A stretch of 64,000 nucleotides of DNA from Ambrosia x helenae (Eukaryota; Streptophyta; Magnoliopsida; Asterales; Asteraceae): the NCBI GenBank assembly GCA_030844895.1, contig CM061228.1, forward strand, positions 32,488,626 to 32,552,625. Direction: 5' to 3'. Below are positions 40,743-51,640 of the stretch, piece after piece. The translations under genes and the position numbers were made by a program. The notes under the pieces were generated by a model that did not search any database, was not told the DNA's origin, and saw only the letters and a program-made list of their open reading frames with translations. Positions within the stretch are counted from its first letter, which is position 1. The number at the start of each line of letters is the position of its first letter.

Positions 40743-40781
40743 TTTGATCGAGTGGGAAAAATATCTTCTTGCCTTGTTTCC

Positions 40782-40799
40782 GTCCCACGGATGGCGCCA
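40782..40799 (-). other. Primer-binding site of the Tat-lineage element
   Basis: Minus strand TGGCGCCATCCGTGGGAC directly follows the LTR end. TGGCGCC is a common gypsy primer-site core. I do not assign the tRNA. Confidence 0.65.
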
Positions 40800-40800
40800 A

Positions 40801-41200
40801 TGAAGAAGTAAGAACCTGTGTGATGCTCTGAATCTTCTAGATGATACAAAAAGATCTTTCCCAATTCGTTCAAAGGTGAGTACGAAGGTTGCTCCTACAA
40901 AAGAGAACACCGTTAGGACTCGCCACAGGATTGGGGGTAACCCTATGACCACCCTCCGGCGTGAGAATAAGTATTGTTTTCTAATGAAGATGAATGTAGT
41001 AAAAATGAGAATAGAGATAGTGATGATTTGCTTTTACCTTTCATCCTCCTTTTATAGTTGTTAGTTAGCTCTTCTCCCGGCCCTTTTGCGATAGGAGGAA
41101 ATTATTGCATGAATGTTTGCCCATTGACTTCGCCTTTTGACCATCCTTGTATTAATTATTTTTGACTATGTATATTGACCATTTTGACTCCTTCGAGTTA
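40801..41200 (-). repeat. 5' LTR of the Tat-lineage element; outer boundary uncertain
   Basis: Read on the minus strand the LTR ends ...CTTACTTCTTCA next to the primer site. A TATA box CTATAAAAGG (about 41050-41060) supports it. The LTR start is not identified. An (ATATT)n run at 41215-41246 lies just beyond. Confidence 0.5.
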
Positions 41201-41708
41201 GTTGGGTCTTTCTTTATTATATTATATTATATTATATTATATTATAAAATAAATGTACTAATGTTAGCATGTAATACAGTAGTTTTATTTGTTTTATATT
41301 TAGTGGGTTATTAAGAAAAGACTTGATAAGACCATCGTGTAGGGGGCCGTCCCCAGCCCGTCGCCCCCGTCCTAGCGCGTCTAACACCGCCCCCGTCGTG
41401 CCTCATCCGTCCAAACCATCCAAAATTTAACGTTCAAGCCGGGCTTGTTGATTGGTGGGGCTAGCTTATTCTTCTTCTTCCTCGCTGCTAGCTACTCCGT
41501 TAACCACACCCTAGGCCCGTCAAGCGGTGATGACCCGGCCCGACGTCTTACGTGGTGGCTTACATGTCGAGTGGTGATGATGGTCGGTCCGTCAACCACT
41601 GTCAACCACATCGATCAGTCTAAAATGATGAATAGAATACACTTTAAATGAAATCTTATATAATTAATAAATGTTAGTTAGAATTAATTGTTAGTAAATT
41701 GAATATTT
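41201..41708. other. Spacer with (ATATT)n and a GC-rich block; no gene
   Basis: The block 41340-41420 is C-rich (CCGTCCCCAGCCCGTCGCC), resembling the ends of some plant MITEs, but no inverted partner or target duplication was found. Confidence 0.4.
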
Positions 41709-42884
41709 TTTGTTAAAGGTAAACTTCATTAAAACAAGCAATCGGTCCTCAAAACAAGGACCGACGCCCCCAAACTACAACATGTACAACGGACAATTAA
41801 CCCAATCTTTCCACGCTAACTTTTTAAAGCTAGATCTAGACCTAAGCCACAGGAAACAAAGCGATTTAACCTTAGCCACTATCTCGCCCACTTTGGTATC
41901 TTTAGACCGATAGATTTTGTTGTTTCTAGCATTCCAAATCGCCCAAAAAGTAACCATAAAAATGCCATGAATAATCCTCTTAGCGTATTTCTTCTTTTTC
42001 TCCTTATCCACTTTAAGTAAATCGCCTATATCAAAAGCAATAATTAGGCCGACTCGACACCAGGAGCCAATGGCAGACCAAACACCAAAAGCGAAACCAC
42101 AACCGGTGTACAGGTGCATCGCCGACTCATCGTCAACTTCGCAAAGGGCACACATGGCATCTGGGATGGGGACTTGTTGACTGCGAAGAGCAACCCTTGT
42201 AGGTATCCTATTCATTTCAAGGCGCCAAACGAATATCTTAATCTTTAGAGGAACCCAAGCGATCCATTTCAACTTGAACTCTCTTCAACTCATTCTGTTT
42301 TTTACCAACTGCGTTTTAAAATCAGCGACACAAAAAACGCCTTCATTATTTCCTTCCCATTTCCATCTGTCCGATTAGACAGAAAACTGCAGCCCCTGTA
42401 ACACCCATCTCTCCTCATTTTCTGCAGCCGAGAACAGGTTATTTTTCCACCTGCACAGAAACTTATCTTCCAAAACATCCCACGTTTCAGCTACAACAGT
42501 TTTTTTGTCTTCAACAACGCGAAATAGTGCAGGAAATAACTCTTTAAATGTCGCATCTCCGTTCCATTTGTCCAGCCAGAATCTGATGGACATCCCATTA
42601 CCCAAAACACCTTGGAACAAATCATTATTTTGCATCTGAGTCTGAGTATGGCATCTGTTCACTGCTAATGCTAAGTTCTTCCAACATTCGGAGAGATGCC
42701 GATTATAAGGAAGCACCTCCCAATTATTTTCATTACTATGACATTCTTTGACCACTCTATACCACAGGATGACGTTTCATTTTTAAAACGTCAAGCCCAT
42801 TTGACGAGAAGCGCCAAGTTCACTTCACCCAATCTAGAGATTCCCAACCCCCCATCCTTCTTAGGAGTCGTATCCACTGTGGGT
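41709..42884 (-). pseudogene. 5'-truncated LINE (L1-like), end of RT and zf-RVT region
   Basis: Minus strand. It starts within PKKDGGLGISRLGEVNLALL, the segment after the RT core. A frame change near 42770 leads to YRVVKECHS, then WLDKW.GDATFKELFP and the zf-RVT-like block WVPLKIKIFVWRLEMNRIP. CALCEVDDESAMHLYTGC and HGIFMVTFWAIWNARNNKIY complete the C-terminus. Two in-frame nonsense codons lie between 42375 and 42280. The 3' end is near 41709 (TTTTAATGAAGTTTACC...AACAAAAA). LINEs copy themselves by target-primed reverse transcription. This copy lacks endonuclease and the RT active site and is dead. Confidence 0.85.
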
Positions 42885-45610
42885 AATCTGTTGCTTCTTT
42901 GTAGTTTGCAGGTTCTTCATCATACGCTAAGTATAGATGTTCAAATTCTTCTGGTCTTAGAGCTTCTGTGGCTGCATAGATGTCATTGAGTGACCTTAGG
43001 GGTCGTACTGGTCTATGTAGTGAGCCTGTTGAATCTTCTACTCCTTGTACACTTGATTCAACTGTCTGTGTATTTCTTGGTGACTCTTGGATTGTTATAG
43101 GAGTCCTGGTAGCTGCTACTGGGGTGAAAGGATCTTCATTCTCACTATTATGATCTAATTTTCCCATGTTTCCTTGATCTTGTACAGCTCCACTGTCTTG
43201 ACTTCCAAATACTGCAAATCTCGTCCAAGTTGGCTCGTTGTCACTTACTTCCTTCAAATAACTGTCCCATTTCCATGGTTCATTCTCTATGAAATGGACG
43301 TCTCTGCTGATACATATCTTGCCTTCTTCTGGATCATACATTCTGTAGGCTTTCGTTCCATTCTCATTTCCTAAATGTACCATCTTCTTGCTTCTGTCCT
43401 CCAACTTTCTCAGGTGAGGTGTGGCTATCTTCACATAAGCCATGCATCCAAATACTCTAATATGCTTGATATTTGGTGCCTTCCCATGTATTGCTTCATA
43501 TGGGGTCTTTCTTTTCTATGCCTTAGTGGGAACACGATTGAGTATATAGATTGCTTATCGTGTTGCTTCTGCCCATAAGTTCTGCGGTACATTCATAGCC
43601 TTTAACATGCTCCTCGTCATGCTCATCTCTGAACGGTTCTTTCTTTCCACTACACCATTCTGCTGAGGTGTGTAGGATGCTGTGAGTTGTCTCAATATAC
43701 CCTTTTCTTTACAGTATGTGGTAAGAGCTCTAGATGTAAATTCTCCTCCACGATCCATTCTTAACTTTTTGAGCTTTTGACTCGTCTCTGTTTGAGCCTC
43801 ACTTAAGAACTTCTTAAAGTTCTCATAAACTTGATCCTTTGACTTGAGCATATAGATCCACATGTATCTCGAATAGTCATCAACTATCAGGAAGAAATAG
43901 TTGTTTCCTGCTAATGATGTGGGTGTGATTGGTCCACATAAATCTGCATGTACTAGTTCTAGAGGTCTCGTGGCTCTAAAACTTGCTTGAGCGGGGAATG
44001 GTAGCCTGCTCTGCTTTCCCGTTAAACATGCATCACACACTTGAGATGGGTGCTCAATTCTTGGTATTCCACGTGCCATTTTTTTACGCTTAACGGCCTT
44101 AGTGAATCAAAATTCACATGTCCCATACGTGCATGCCATAGCCATGCAGGTGTGTCTATCCTCGCTTGTAGACATATAGGGCTTGCTATTCTAAGCTTCA
44201 CCTTGTAGAGTCTATTCTTGGCTCTTGGGACTTTTATCAGTAAGTTGTTGTAGGCGTCATATACCCATAGATACTTGTTTTTCATAAGTACTTTGCATCC
44301 GGTTTCTGTCACTTGCCCTAGGCTTAGGATGCTGCTTTGGAGTGTTGGAATGTAGTAAACTTCTATAATAAGTCTTTGTTCACCATTGTTACATTCCAGT
44401 AGTATTGAGCCTTTTCCTTCAATTTTGACACATGATCCATCTCCAAACTTTACACTTCCTATTACTTTCTCATTCAATTCTGTAAAATAGGAACGCTTCC
44501 CTGTCATATGGTTACTTGCACCATTGTCTAACTACCACATTTCATCTCTATTATCATCACTATGATAATGTTCTGGTATTATATCCTTCTCTTCAAGAAC
44601 TATTTCACTTTCTTCACCGACTGCCATTAGTAATGTGGGATCCTCTTCTTCTTCTTCCATTACTAGGTGACATTCTTCTTGTTTACTTCGAGGCTCTGGA
44701 CACCTGGGAGCGATATGTCCTAGCTTATGGCAATTGTAGCACCGTACATTGCTCATATCCTTCTTGGGCTTGTTTCTACTGTTGTTGTCATGACTTGTTT
44801 TAGTGAAACTCTTTTCACTCTTCTGATCTTGTTGGCCATTCCTGTCAAAGTTTCTTCTCTCGTATCTTTGACTCTTGTTGAACTTCCTAAAGTTCTGCTT
44901 TCCTCGATTCTGATTGTAGTTCTTGAAATTGTTGTTATAAGGCCTCCTGTCGTGCCTTGCAAATAACAACTTATCTTGACCTCCTGGTCCATATTTCTTC
45001 TCGTTTCTAGACTTAAGCCTCTCTTCATATGCTTTAAGTCTTCCAATTGCTTCATCAAGCGTCATGGTATCGACATTTGAATACTGTTCTATAGATGCGA
45101 TAATCTGTAGGAACCTTTCTGGTACGGAGTCCAGCAATTTCGTACCATCACTGAGTCTTCAAACTTTGTTCCTAAAGCCTTTGACTTCGTGCTTAATGCA
45201 CTTAACCTACCAGCAAACTGGTCTATGGTCTCTGTCTCTCTCATTGATAACATCTCAAATTCTGTGCGTAACGATTGTAATCTTGCTTTCTGGACTCGGT
45301 CAATTCCAACATGTCTCGTCTTTAATGCTTCCCAGATTTCACTTGTTGTAGTATGAGATGCCACCTGCATCACCATATCTTCTAGAATTGCCTGAAATAG
45401 ATAGGCTATCACAGTCCTATCCTTCTTCACATCTACCTTTGAAGATCCTTCTTGGGGTTCCACTACTTCCCAGAGGTTATTGGCATTCAATATTGCCTTT
45501 ACACGAACAGCCCAACTCGTGTAGTTCGTAGATGTCAACATCGGGGTTTGGAGGCTAAACGTGAGTGTTTCCTTGGTGACGATATCTTCTTTCATCATCG
45601 TGGGTTTCAC
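42885..45610 (-). pseudogene. Old Ty1/copia Gag-Pol, missing RT and RNase H
   Basis: Minus strand from ATG 45610. Gag (TSTNYTSWAVRVKAILNANN) shifts frame near 45110. A CCHC knuckle CYNCHKLGHIAPRC lies near 44725-44765. A nonsense codon directly precedes the protease motif LDNGASNHMTG (about 44500-44530). The pre-integrase segment (LWHARMGHVNFDSLRPL) shifts frame near 44080, giving CDACLTGKQSRLPFP. The integrase core keeps D (LVHADLCGPI), D (RMDRGGEF) and E (NGVVERKNR). The last copia residues (NYKEATDYPQW) meet LINE sequence at about 42885. RT and RNase H are absent. Confidence 0.87.
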
Positions 45611-46499
45611 CGGTGTCTTTAGTGGACTTATATATTTATTTTTCTTCCCTATTGTCCAATCTCAATTTGAACAATCTAAATACCACGTCTGGAACTGGTA
45701 TGACTCTCCTTCGTTAACCTTGATATTCTTTGAATTTTGACGAATCCTTCGTAGTATGTAAGGCCTAATACACGCTACTTGGGGTTTCGCTAATGGGTGT
45801 AGGCTTTCTCCTAGTGCCTAGAATATCAAACTATGTTCCCAAAAATATAAAAGTCGACCCCTTTGACTTTTTATAAAATCCTCCAAATAATTAAAACAAA
45901 AATCACTTTTGTTTTAAAAAAAAAATCGTTACTAAAAAATCTGAATTAGTGTAAGTCTGACACAACAAACAAACATACACTAATTTAAAAAAACGATTTT
46001 TATAATTCTCTATTGACCTTTAAAAAAGTCAACTTCGTCTTCTTCGTTTTTTTTCACGCAAAATTCTTCTCTGCCCAACAACTTTCTTTCGCGCCTTATT
46101 ATACTTCGATTCTGGATTTCTAAAACTCCAACGAATCGATATAACACTATGATTCGAGTACTAAAACGAATCAATAAACTTCTATATAATCGAATAATAA
46201 TAATCTTCTTCTTCGCTTCTTTTTTCGAGTCCGATCGATACAAAGAATTCCTAATCCAACGTTAAAAAAAAACGCTTTATGTAATCCGATATATGTTGGT
46301 GTTGATTCCCGAATACTGTTTCGATAAACGAAAAAAACAAATTTCTGTAAAAAATTTAAAAAATTTTTTTGGCGGGAAACCTTTTGGTCACGATTTGTTA
46401 AACAAGAACAATGAATTCTTGTTTCTATGAACCGGATTTGGATTAAGAATGTAAAATTCGATTATAATACATAAAGAGGGGCAGGAATATGTAACCGTT
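45611..46499 (-). other. Leader region of the old copia, proximal part
   Basis: Non-coding sequence between the gag ATG and the inserted gag-only gypsy. It resumes on the other side of that element at 54411-54671 and, after the young copia, reaches the primer site at 59522-59536. The total is about 1.15 kb. Confidence 0.75.
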
Positions 46500-49259
46500 T
46501 GTGACACCCGGCATGTTTGGGTCAACATTTTATAAACACATAAGTCTACCTTAGCGAAAAACGTTTATTAAACATACTTGAAGGGGTCAGTAGAGTCGGA
46601 ACACAGTCCGTATTGTCCAGGGTCCAATGATTCGGGAGATCATTGGGTTCGTCACACACACACGATACGAGTCCCGTTGTTGGTGAATTACATAAACTAA
46701 TTAAGTGTATGAGTAGACTAATTGTCGTATGGTGGATTATATGCTTAGACGTGTTTAAATGATGTGTAGATAATCATCCGTGCTTAAATATGTTAAACAT
46801 AGACTAAGATTGCATGCTCGTATGTTAGGGTGCGTTAAAATGCGTTAAACACGACAAATTGGAAAACTAGAAAAAAAACGTGAGTCCTGGTTCGACCAAT
46901 CGAATGGGCGAACCTGGACAATACTCCTGGTTCGACCCTTGTAAAAGGGGCGAACCTGGGATATGGAATTTAAAGAATTTCATTCGACCAAGTCAGGGTA
47001 CGTTCGACCCTGTGAAAGGGTCGAAGGAGGGTACATTCGCCCAGGTAAAAGGGGCGAATGTGGACATAGTATAAATACCACACTTTGTCATTTTTCACCA
47101 TTTCACAAACCCTAAACGCCTCAAAACACTCTCTAGCAACTTTAAACATTGGGGAAGGAGTTTTTGCCCTTGTTTTCTATAATCTAACCTACAAACATCT
47201 TCTACACAAAGATCTAAAGTGTGTTCTTCATTCTAAATCATTTTTAAAGCATTTCAATTCGTTTTCATTAAACCCCAAGAGTCCAGATCTGATTCAAACA
47301 TGTTTTCATGGATAAAAACCTTCCTAATATCTTTCTAAACAAAACCTATTCATAAACAATGAGTTTTCATACAAATTAACATGTGTTAATGGTGTTTTAT
47401 GTGATGTTATGTATTGTTTGATGATTGATTGTTGTATAGATGTTATAACAATGATCTAAGACTGTTATTGATGATGATTTATGATTGAGATAGGTTACAA
47501 TTGATTATTGATGATGTTATGTTCATTTTAGGGATTTTGGGTTAGATCTAGGGCTTGTTCATGATGATAGTGATAAGGATATGATTGGGGGATTTATTGT
47601 TCATGATAATCTGAGTATATTACGATGATTATTGATTGATTTCATAAAGTTTCCTAATTGGGTAAAGATTGCATGCGTTTGATGTGACATCTCCATAATT
47701 TGCTATTTCGGGTAACTTGTAAAATGGACGGATTTCGGGATAAAATTGGTAGGGTTTTGTAGGAATATGTTAATGATAGTTGACTGCTGTGATTGGTGAT
47801 GTTTCGTGATGTTTTCGGACCGTTTAGATGCGTTTTGGTGCGTTTTATAAAATGCTGATGAAAACGGGCGAACGTGGAATAAAATTGGTTCGAATGGGCG
47901 AACGTGGAACAAAACATGGGAAAAAACGGGCGAACGTGGCTCAAACGGGCGAACGTGGGAAATGGGAAAACCCACATTCGACCATCTGATGTCCGGAATG
48001 AGATTTTTGATGCAAACTAAGTGTTTTATGCTTGAAACTTATGTGTTAAACTTATGTGCATGACTAATTGATGTAATGGGTCACCAACGGGATGTCGGGT
48101 CGGTCTGGGATGTCCGGTTAACGTTTAAACACACTTTTTAACACACGTAGTCAAGATCTGGACAATCGGGGACTAGTTAGCCTTCGGGTTAATAGTCATC
48201 ACACTTATGTAAACTCATTGATAGGTTGTCATTAGTTGAGATTATCATACACGTGTTGGAATTCTAGTTATCAGAAGACGCACTCTAAGGTGAGTTTCAC
48301 GGCCCCTCTTTTATACACTTTTCTCTCGGGGGAGAAGCATGCCACACGTTTTAACAAATACAACGTTTATGTTTTGAAACACAACGCTTTTGAAACACAA
48401 CACTTATGAAATGCAACGCTTTTGAAACGCAACGCTTTTAGAAACATGACGCCTTTTGGGAATGTGACTCTTTTAAGAAACGTGACGCGTTTGGCACTTG
48501 GCATATTTAACATTGGCATTTGACACTTTTAAACATTGGCATTTGGCATATTTAAACATTGGCACTTGACACTTTTAAACATTGACACTTGGCATTTGGT
48601 ACTTGGCGCTTGGCACTTATTTACTATACGACGAAACCTAAGTCCCTATTGAAACCATGAATGTGCGGGGCACAACGGGGGAAATGTGGATAGATCTATC
48701 GGGCGTGACGAACCCCACCTGACGGCTGGGAGCCGGGCGGGTGCATATTGTCTCTACTTGACACTTGACACTTGGCACAAGGGCAGCAACTCGAGCAACG
48801 TTTGTCAGTAATGGTTTTAGCAACACAGTCGTAGTAGTAAGGGAACGTTTGTTATTTACTTGGAACTTTTGCACACTTGGCACTTTATGAGAAATCGCTT
48901 TACACATGAAAATGTTTACGAACTTAAAACCTGTGAACTCACCAGCATTATATGTTGACATCTTTTTGGCATGTTTTCTCAGGTCGCTAAGGTAGCAGCA
49001 TTGAGTATAGGCGCACGGAGTCTCACGGCGTCTAGGGATCATATGCATGTTTTGTTAAACATTTCAGACTTTGAGTTTTACTTTTAAGTTGTGATAATAC
49101 ATTTTGCTTCCGCTGTGTTAGAACGGTTTTGAAACTCAATGGTAGTTTACGTTGTTTTCTTATCATATAGATGTCGTTTATTGTGACCGTTGACTTGGAT
49201 CCTGGTGTGTCACGCGCCTCGCGGTAAAACCCCGCACGTGGAAATTTGAGGGTGTGACA
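46500..49259 (+). repeat. 5' LTR of the gag-only gypsy (2760 bp)
   Basis: Starts TGTGACACCCGGCATG, ends GAGGGTGTGACA. TATA box TATAAATA at 47070-47077. Upstream of TATA (46887-47062) lie hairpin-forming TTCGACC...GGGCGAA words. Downstream there are four copies of GGGCGAACGTGG (47865-47958) and a TTGGCATTTGACAC-type repeat block (48490-48615). It retains about 110 bases near 47270-47385 that the 3' LTR lacks. Confidence 0.93.
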
Positions 49260-50016
49260 GATTGGTATCAGAGCCAATGGTTATAGTGAACTAGGACTGC
49301 ATGTAGAGTCTAGTCTATAGCCGAGTCTCACACACGTTAGACGGTCAAACATAGTTACGAGTCGTGTCATTTGGTAAACATACTAATCTTGTCGGGGTGT
49401 CAGTGTCCTCATCACACAGTATCACATTATCCATCTTTTGTTATCCTTACCTTGGTTCTATCTTCTTCTTCGGGTTTGAAGATGAAGGGGCTTATCGCTT
49501 ATACTTGGCAGTAGTGTACATTGGGGTGGCTTCAGCACATTCTTGAGATCTTTCCGGGTTTTGGATATCTCCCCTCTATGCTCTAATGTACATACTTGCC
49601 TACACGCACACTATCATGCACTAGTACTTGTCATAGTACACTCCTAAGTGACTGTTCACTTTGGGATCTTCGTGCGATAACAGTTTCTTTTAGGAATGTG
49701 GGTATCGGGTGATTTGAAGTTCTAGCTAGGAGCACGTCTAGAGGACCATGTAGAGCGATTTGTTATTTCGGGTGCACACGAAATCATTAATCGAAATGCA
49801 TGAAAATCTTGGTGGACTTCGTGTTCGGACTAATGGTCATGCTGGAACCACGTTCTGAATTCGTTTGGTCACTTGTAGCTTGATCTGTTGTTGGTTTTGA
49901 GTGTCTTGTCTCATGTTTGGTAGAACATGTCTGGTCGCGCTGGTGGACGTGCTGGTGGACACCGTGGTGGCGGCGGGGGTCGCAATGGTGGTGGATGAGG
50001 TGGTGGGAACATCACC

Positions 50017-51264
50017 ATGACTCAGGCAGAGTTGGAGAACATGTTGCAACAGCAGTTGAACGTTGCGTTGGCTGCTTTCCAGGCTGCTCAGCAGACCCTG
50101 GGAAATACTAATCAGGTGCAGTCTGGGTGCACCTACAAGAAGTTCATGGACTGTAAGCCCCATTTCTTCAATGGGACTGAAGGGGCAGTGAGTCTGCTCC
50201 GGTGGTTAGAGAAGATCGAGTCGGTGTTTGCTATGTGTAACTGTCCTGACGCTGATCGCGTCAAGTATGCTTCTGCTACTCTAGAGGGACATGCTTTGAC
50301 TTGGTGGAACTCCACCACTGCGAATCTTGGCCTGGGTGAGGCCAATGCTATGCCGTGGTCCGAGTTCGTTCAGATGTTGCGAGCGGAGTATTGCCCGAGG
50401 GACGAGATTATGAAGTTGGAGCATGAGTTCTGGAATCTGAAGATGGTTGGGTCGGAGATCGAGGAGTTTACTGCTAGGCACAACGAGTTGGCTGTGATGT
50501 GCCCCGGTTTGGCTACACCGGAGTACCGGAGGATTGAGCACTACGTTGCTGGGTTAGTGCCGGAGATTGCTGGGCTTGTTGCCGCTGCTGATCACACTAC
50601 TATGTTGGCCACTGTTCGGGCAGCTCACAAGCTGACCAACATGAAGGTTGCTGAGGGCGTTCTACCTCCGAGGGGTGCTGCTGTGAAGGCCCCTGCGGAC
50701 AACAAGAGGAAGTGGGAGAGTGTTGGGAAGAACGTTGGGTCGTCTCAACAGCAGGTTAAGAGGCAGGACATTGTGGGAGCGTCATCTGAGCAGAAGACTG
50801 GGGGTTATGTTGGTAAGAATCCGAAGTGTAACACGTGTGGGTATCACCATGTTGGGGTTTGCGATGCGTTTCGCTGTAAATGTTGTCAGCGAGTCGGTCA
50901 CTTGGCTAAGGATTGTAGGGTCAATCTGCAGCCGAAACAGACTCAAGCGGTTGTCCCCACTCCTGCTCCTCGGGGAAACCATGGGTGTTTTAACTGTGGG
51001 GAGACTGGGCACTTCAAGCGGGATTGTCCTAAGCTGAACCAAGGGACTACAGGTGGTGCTGGGAACGAAGGCGGCGGTCGAACTACTCGTGGTCATGTTT
51101 ACGTCATTGGCGCTAGGGAGAACCAGGAGGATCCTGATACTGTTACTGGTGAGTGTTCTTTTCTTGATTCTCGTTATGCTCGTATTCATTCTCGTTCACA
51201 TTGTTTGGCGATTCGTATTCATTGTGTGCATTCAGTTTTGTATTTGGTCATCGTTTTGCATTGA
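50017..51264 (+). CDS. Gag of the non-autonomous gypsy
   Basis: The family start is probably the ATG at 49927 (MSGRAGGRAGGHRGGGGG), but its codon 24 is TGA (49996-49998) in this copy. The open frame used here begins at the in-frame ATG 50017. The protein has a capsid-type domain (CTYKKFMDCKPHFFNGTEGA, EGHALTWWNS, EYCPRDEIMKLEHEFWNL). It also carries two CCHC knuckles, CKCCQRVGHLAKDC and CFNCGETGHFKRDC. After RGHVYVIGARENQEDPDTVTG, where protease should follow, the sequence diverges and stops. Gag would bind and package element RNA. The short open tail after VTG is junction sequence. Confidence 0.88.
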   Translation: MTQAELENMLQQQLNVALAAFQAAQQTLGNTNQVQSGCTYKKFMDCKPHFFNGTEGAVSLLRWLEKIESVFAMCNCPDADRVKYASATLEGHALTWWNSTTANLGLGEANAMPWSEFVQMLRAEYCPRDEIMKLEHEFWNLKMVGSEIEEFTARHNELAVMCPGLATPEYRRIEHYVAGLVPEIAGLVAAADHTTMLATVRAAHKLTNMKVAEGVLPPRGAAVKAPADNKRKWESVGKNVGSSQQQVKRQDIVGASSEQKTGGYVGKNPKCNTCGYHHVGVCDAFRCKCCQRVGHLAKDCRVNLQPKQTQAVVPTPAPRGNHGCFNCGETGHFKRDCPKLNQGTTGGAGNEGGGRTTRGHVYVIGARENQEDPDTVTGECSFLDSRYARIHSRSHCLAIRIHCVHSVLYLVIVLH

Positions 51265-51640
51265 TGGGTCTGATGTGGGTCCTTTGGAGATGCTACTTGG
51301 ACGGTACGGTACGGTGTGTCATTTATACCGATCAAAGTAGTCTCTAGTAGGCCTTCGATCAGGAGGATTCATTGTTTTGTATTCACTTTGGGGAGGGCGG
51401 TTCCCCGGCATAGGGTATCTGTTGATATCATCTTTCGTTCGTGGTTATCACTTCGTTTGCGTTCTGGGAGACGTTACTTGGGTTAGGTCGACACTCATTA
51501 CTGTCAAAGAGTGAATCTCGGGGCGAGATTCCTCTCAACAGGGGATGATGTGACGACTGGGAAAATTTTTCTTTTTATCGCTTCGTTCTCTTTGACTTCT
51601 GGAAATTTTCGGGACGAAAATTCTTTCAACAGGGGGATGA
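51265..51640 (+). other. Residual pol and 3' untranslated part of the gag-only gypsy
   Basis: ATTTATACCGATCAAAGTAG at about 51322-51341 resembles the RNase H motif YTDHKSL in decayed form, so pol was deleted and not simply replaced. Two similar blocks, TCAACAGGGGATGATGTGAC (51535-51554) and TCAACAGGGGGATGATGTGAC (about 51627-51647), both look like polypurine tract plus LTR start. Only the second leads into this element's LTR. Confidence 0.6.

Larger units (their letters stand above)
35668..41200 (-). mobile_element. Decayed Tat-lineage Ty3/gypsy element, 3' end truncated
   Basis: Minus-strand order from right to left is: LTR from about 41200 to 40801, primer site, Gag, protease, RT, RNase H, second RNase H, integrase. 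The second, archaeal-type RNase H between the first RNase H and integrase defines the Tat group. Several nonsense codons and frame changes are present. The integrase tail and 3' LTR are missing at the junction with the minisatellite. Confidence 0.85.

Noticed and set aside
41340..41620. Possible MITE with C-rich end
   Set aside because: No inverted partner end or target duplication could be found.
48638..49048. 136-codon minus ORF, repeated at 53784-54194
   Set aside because: It lies inside the LTRs and is repeated only because LTRs are duplicated. Composition is not protein-like.
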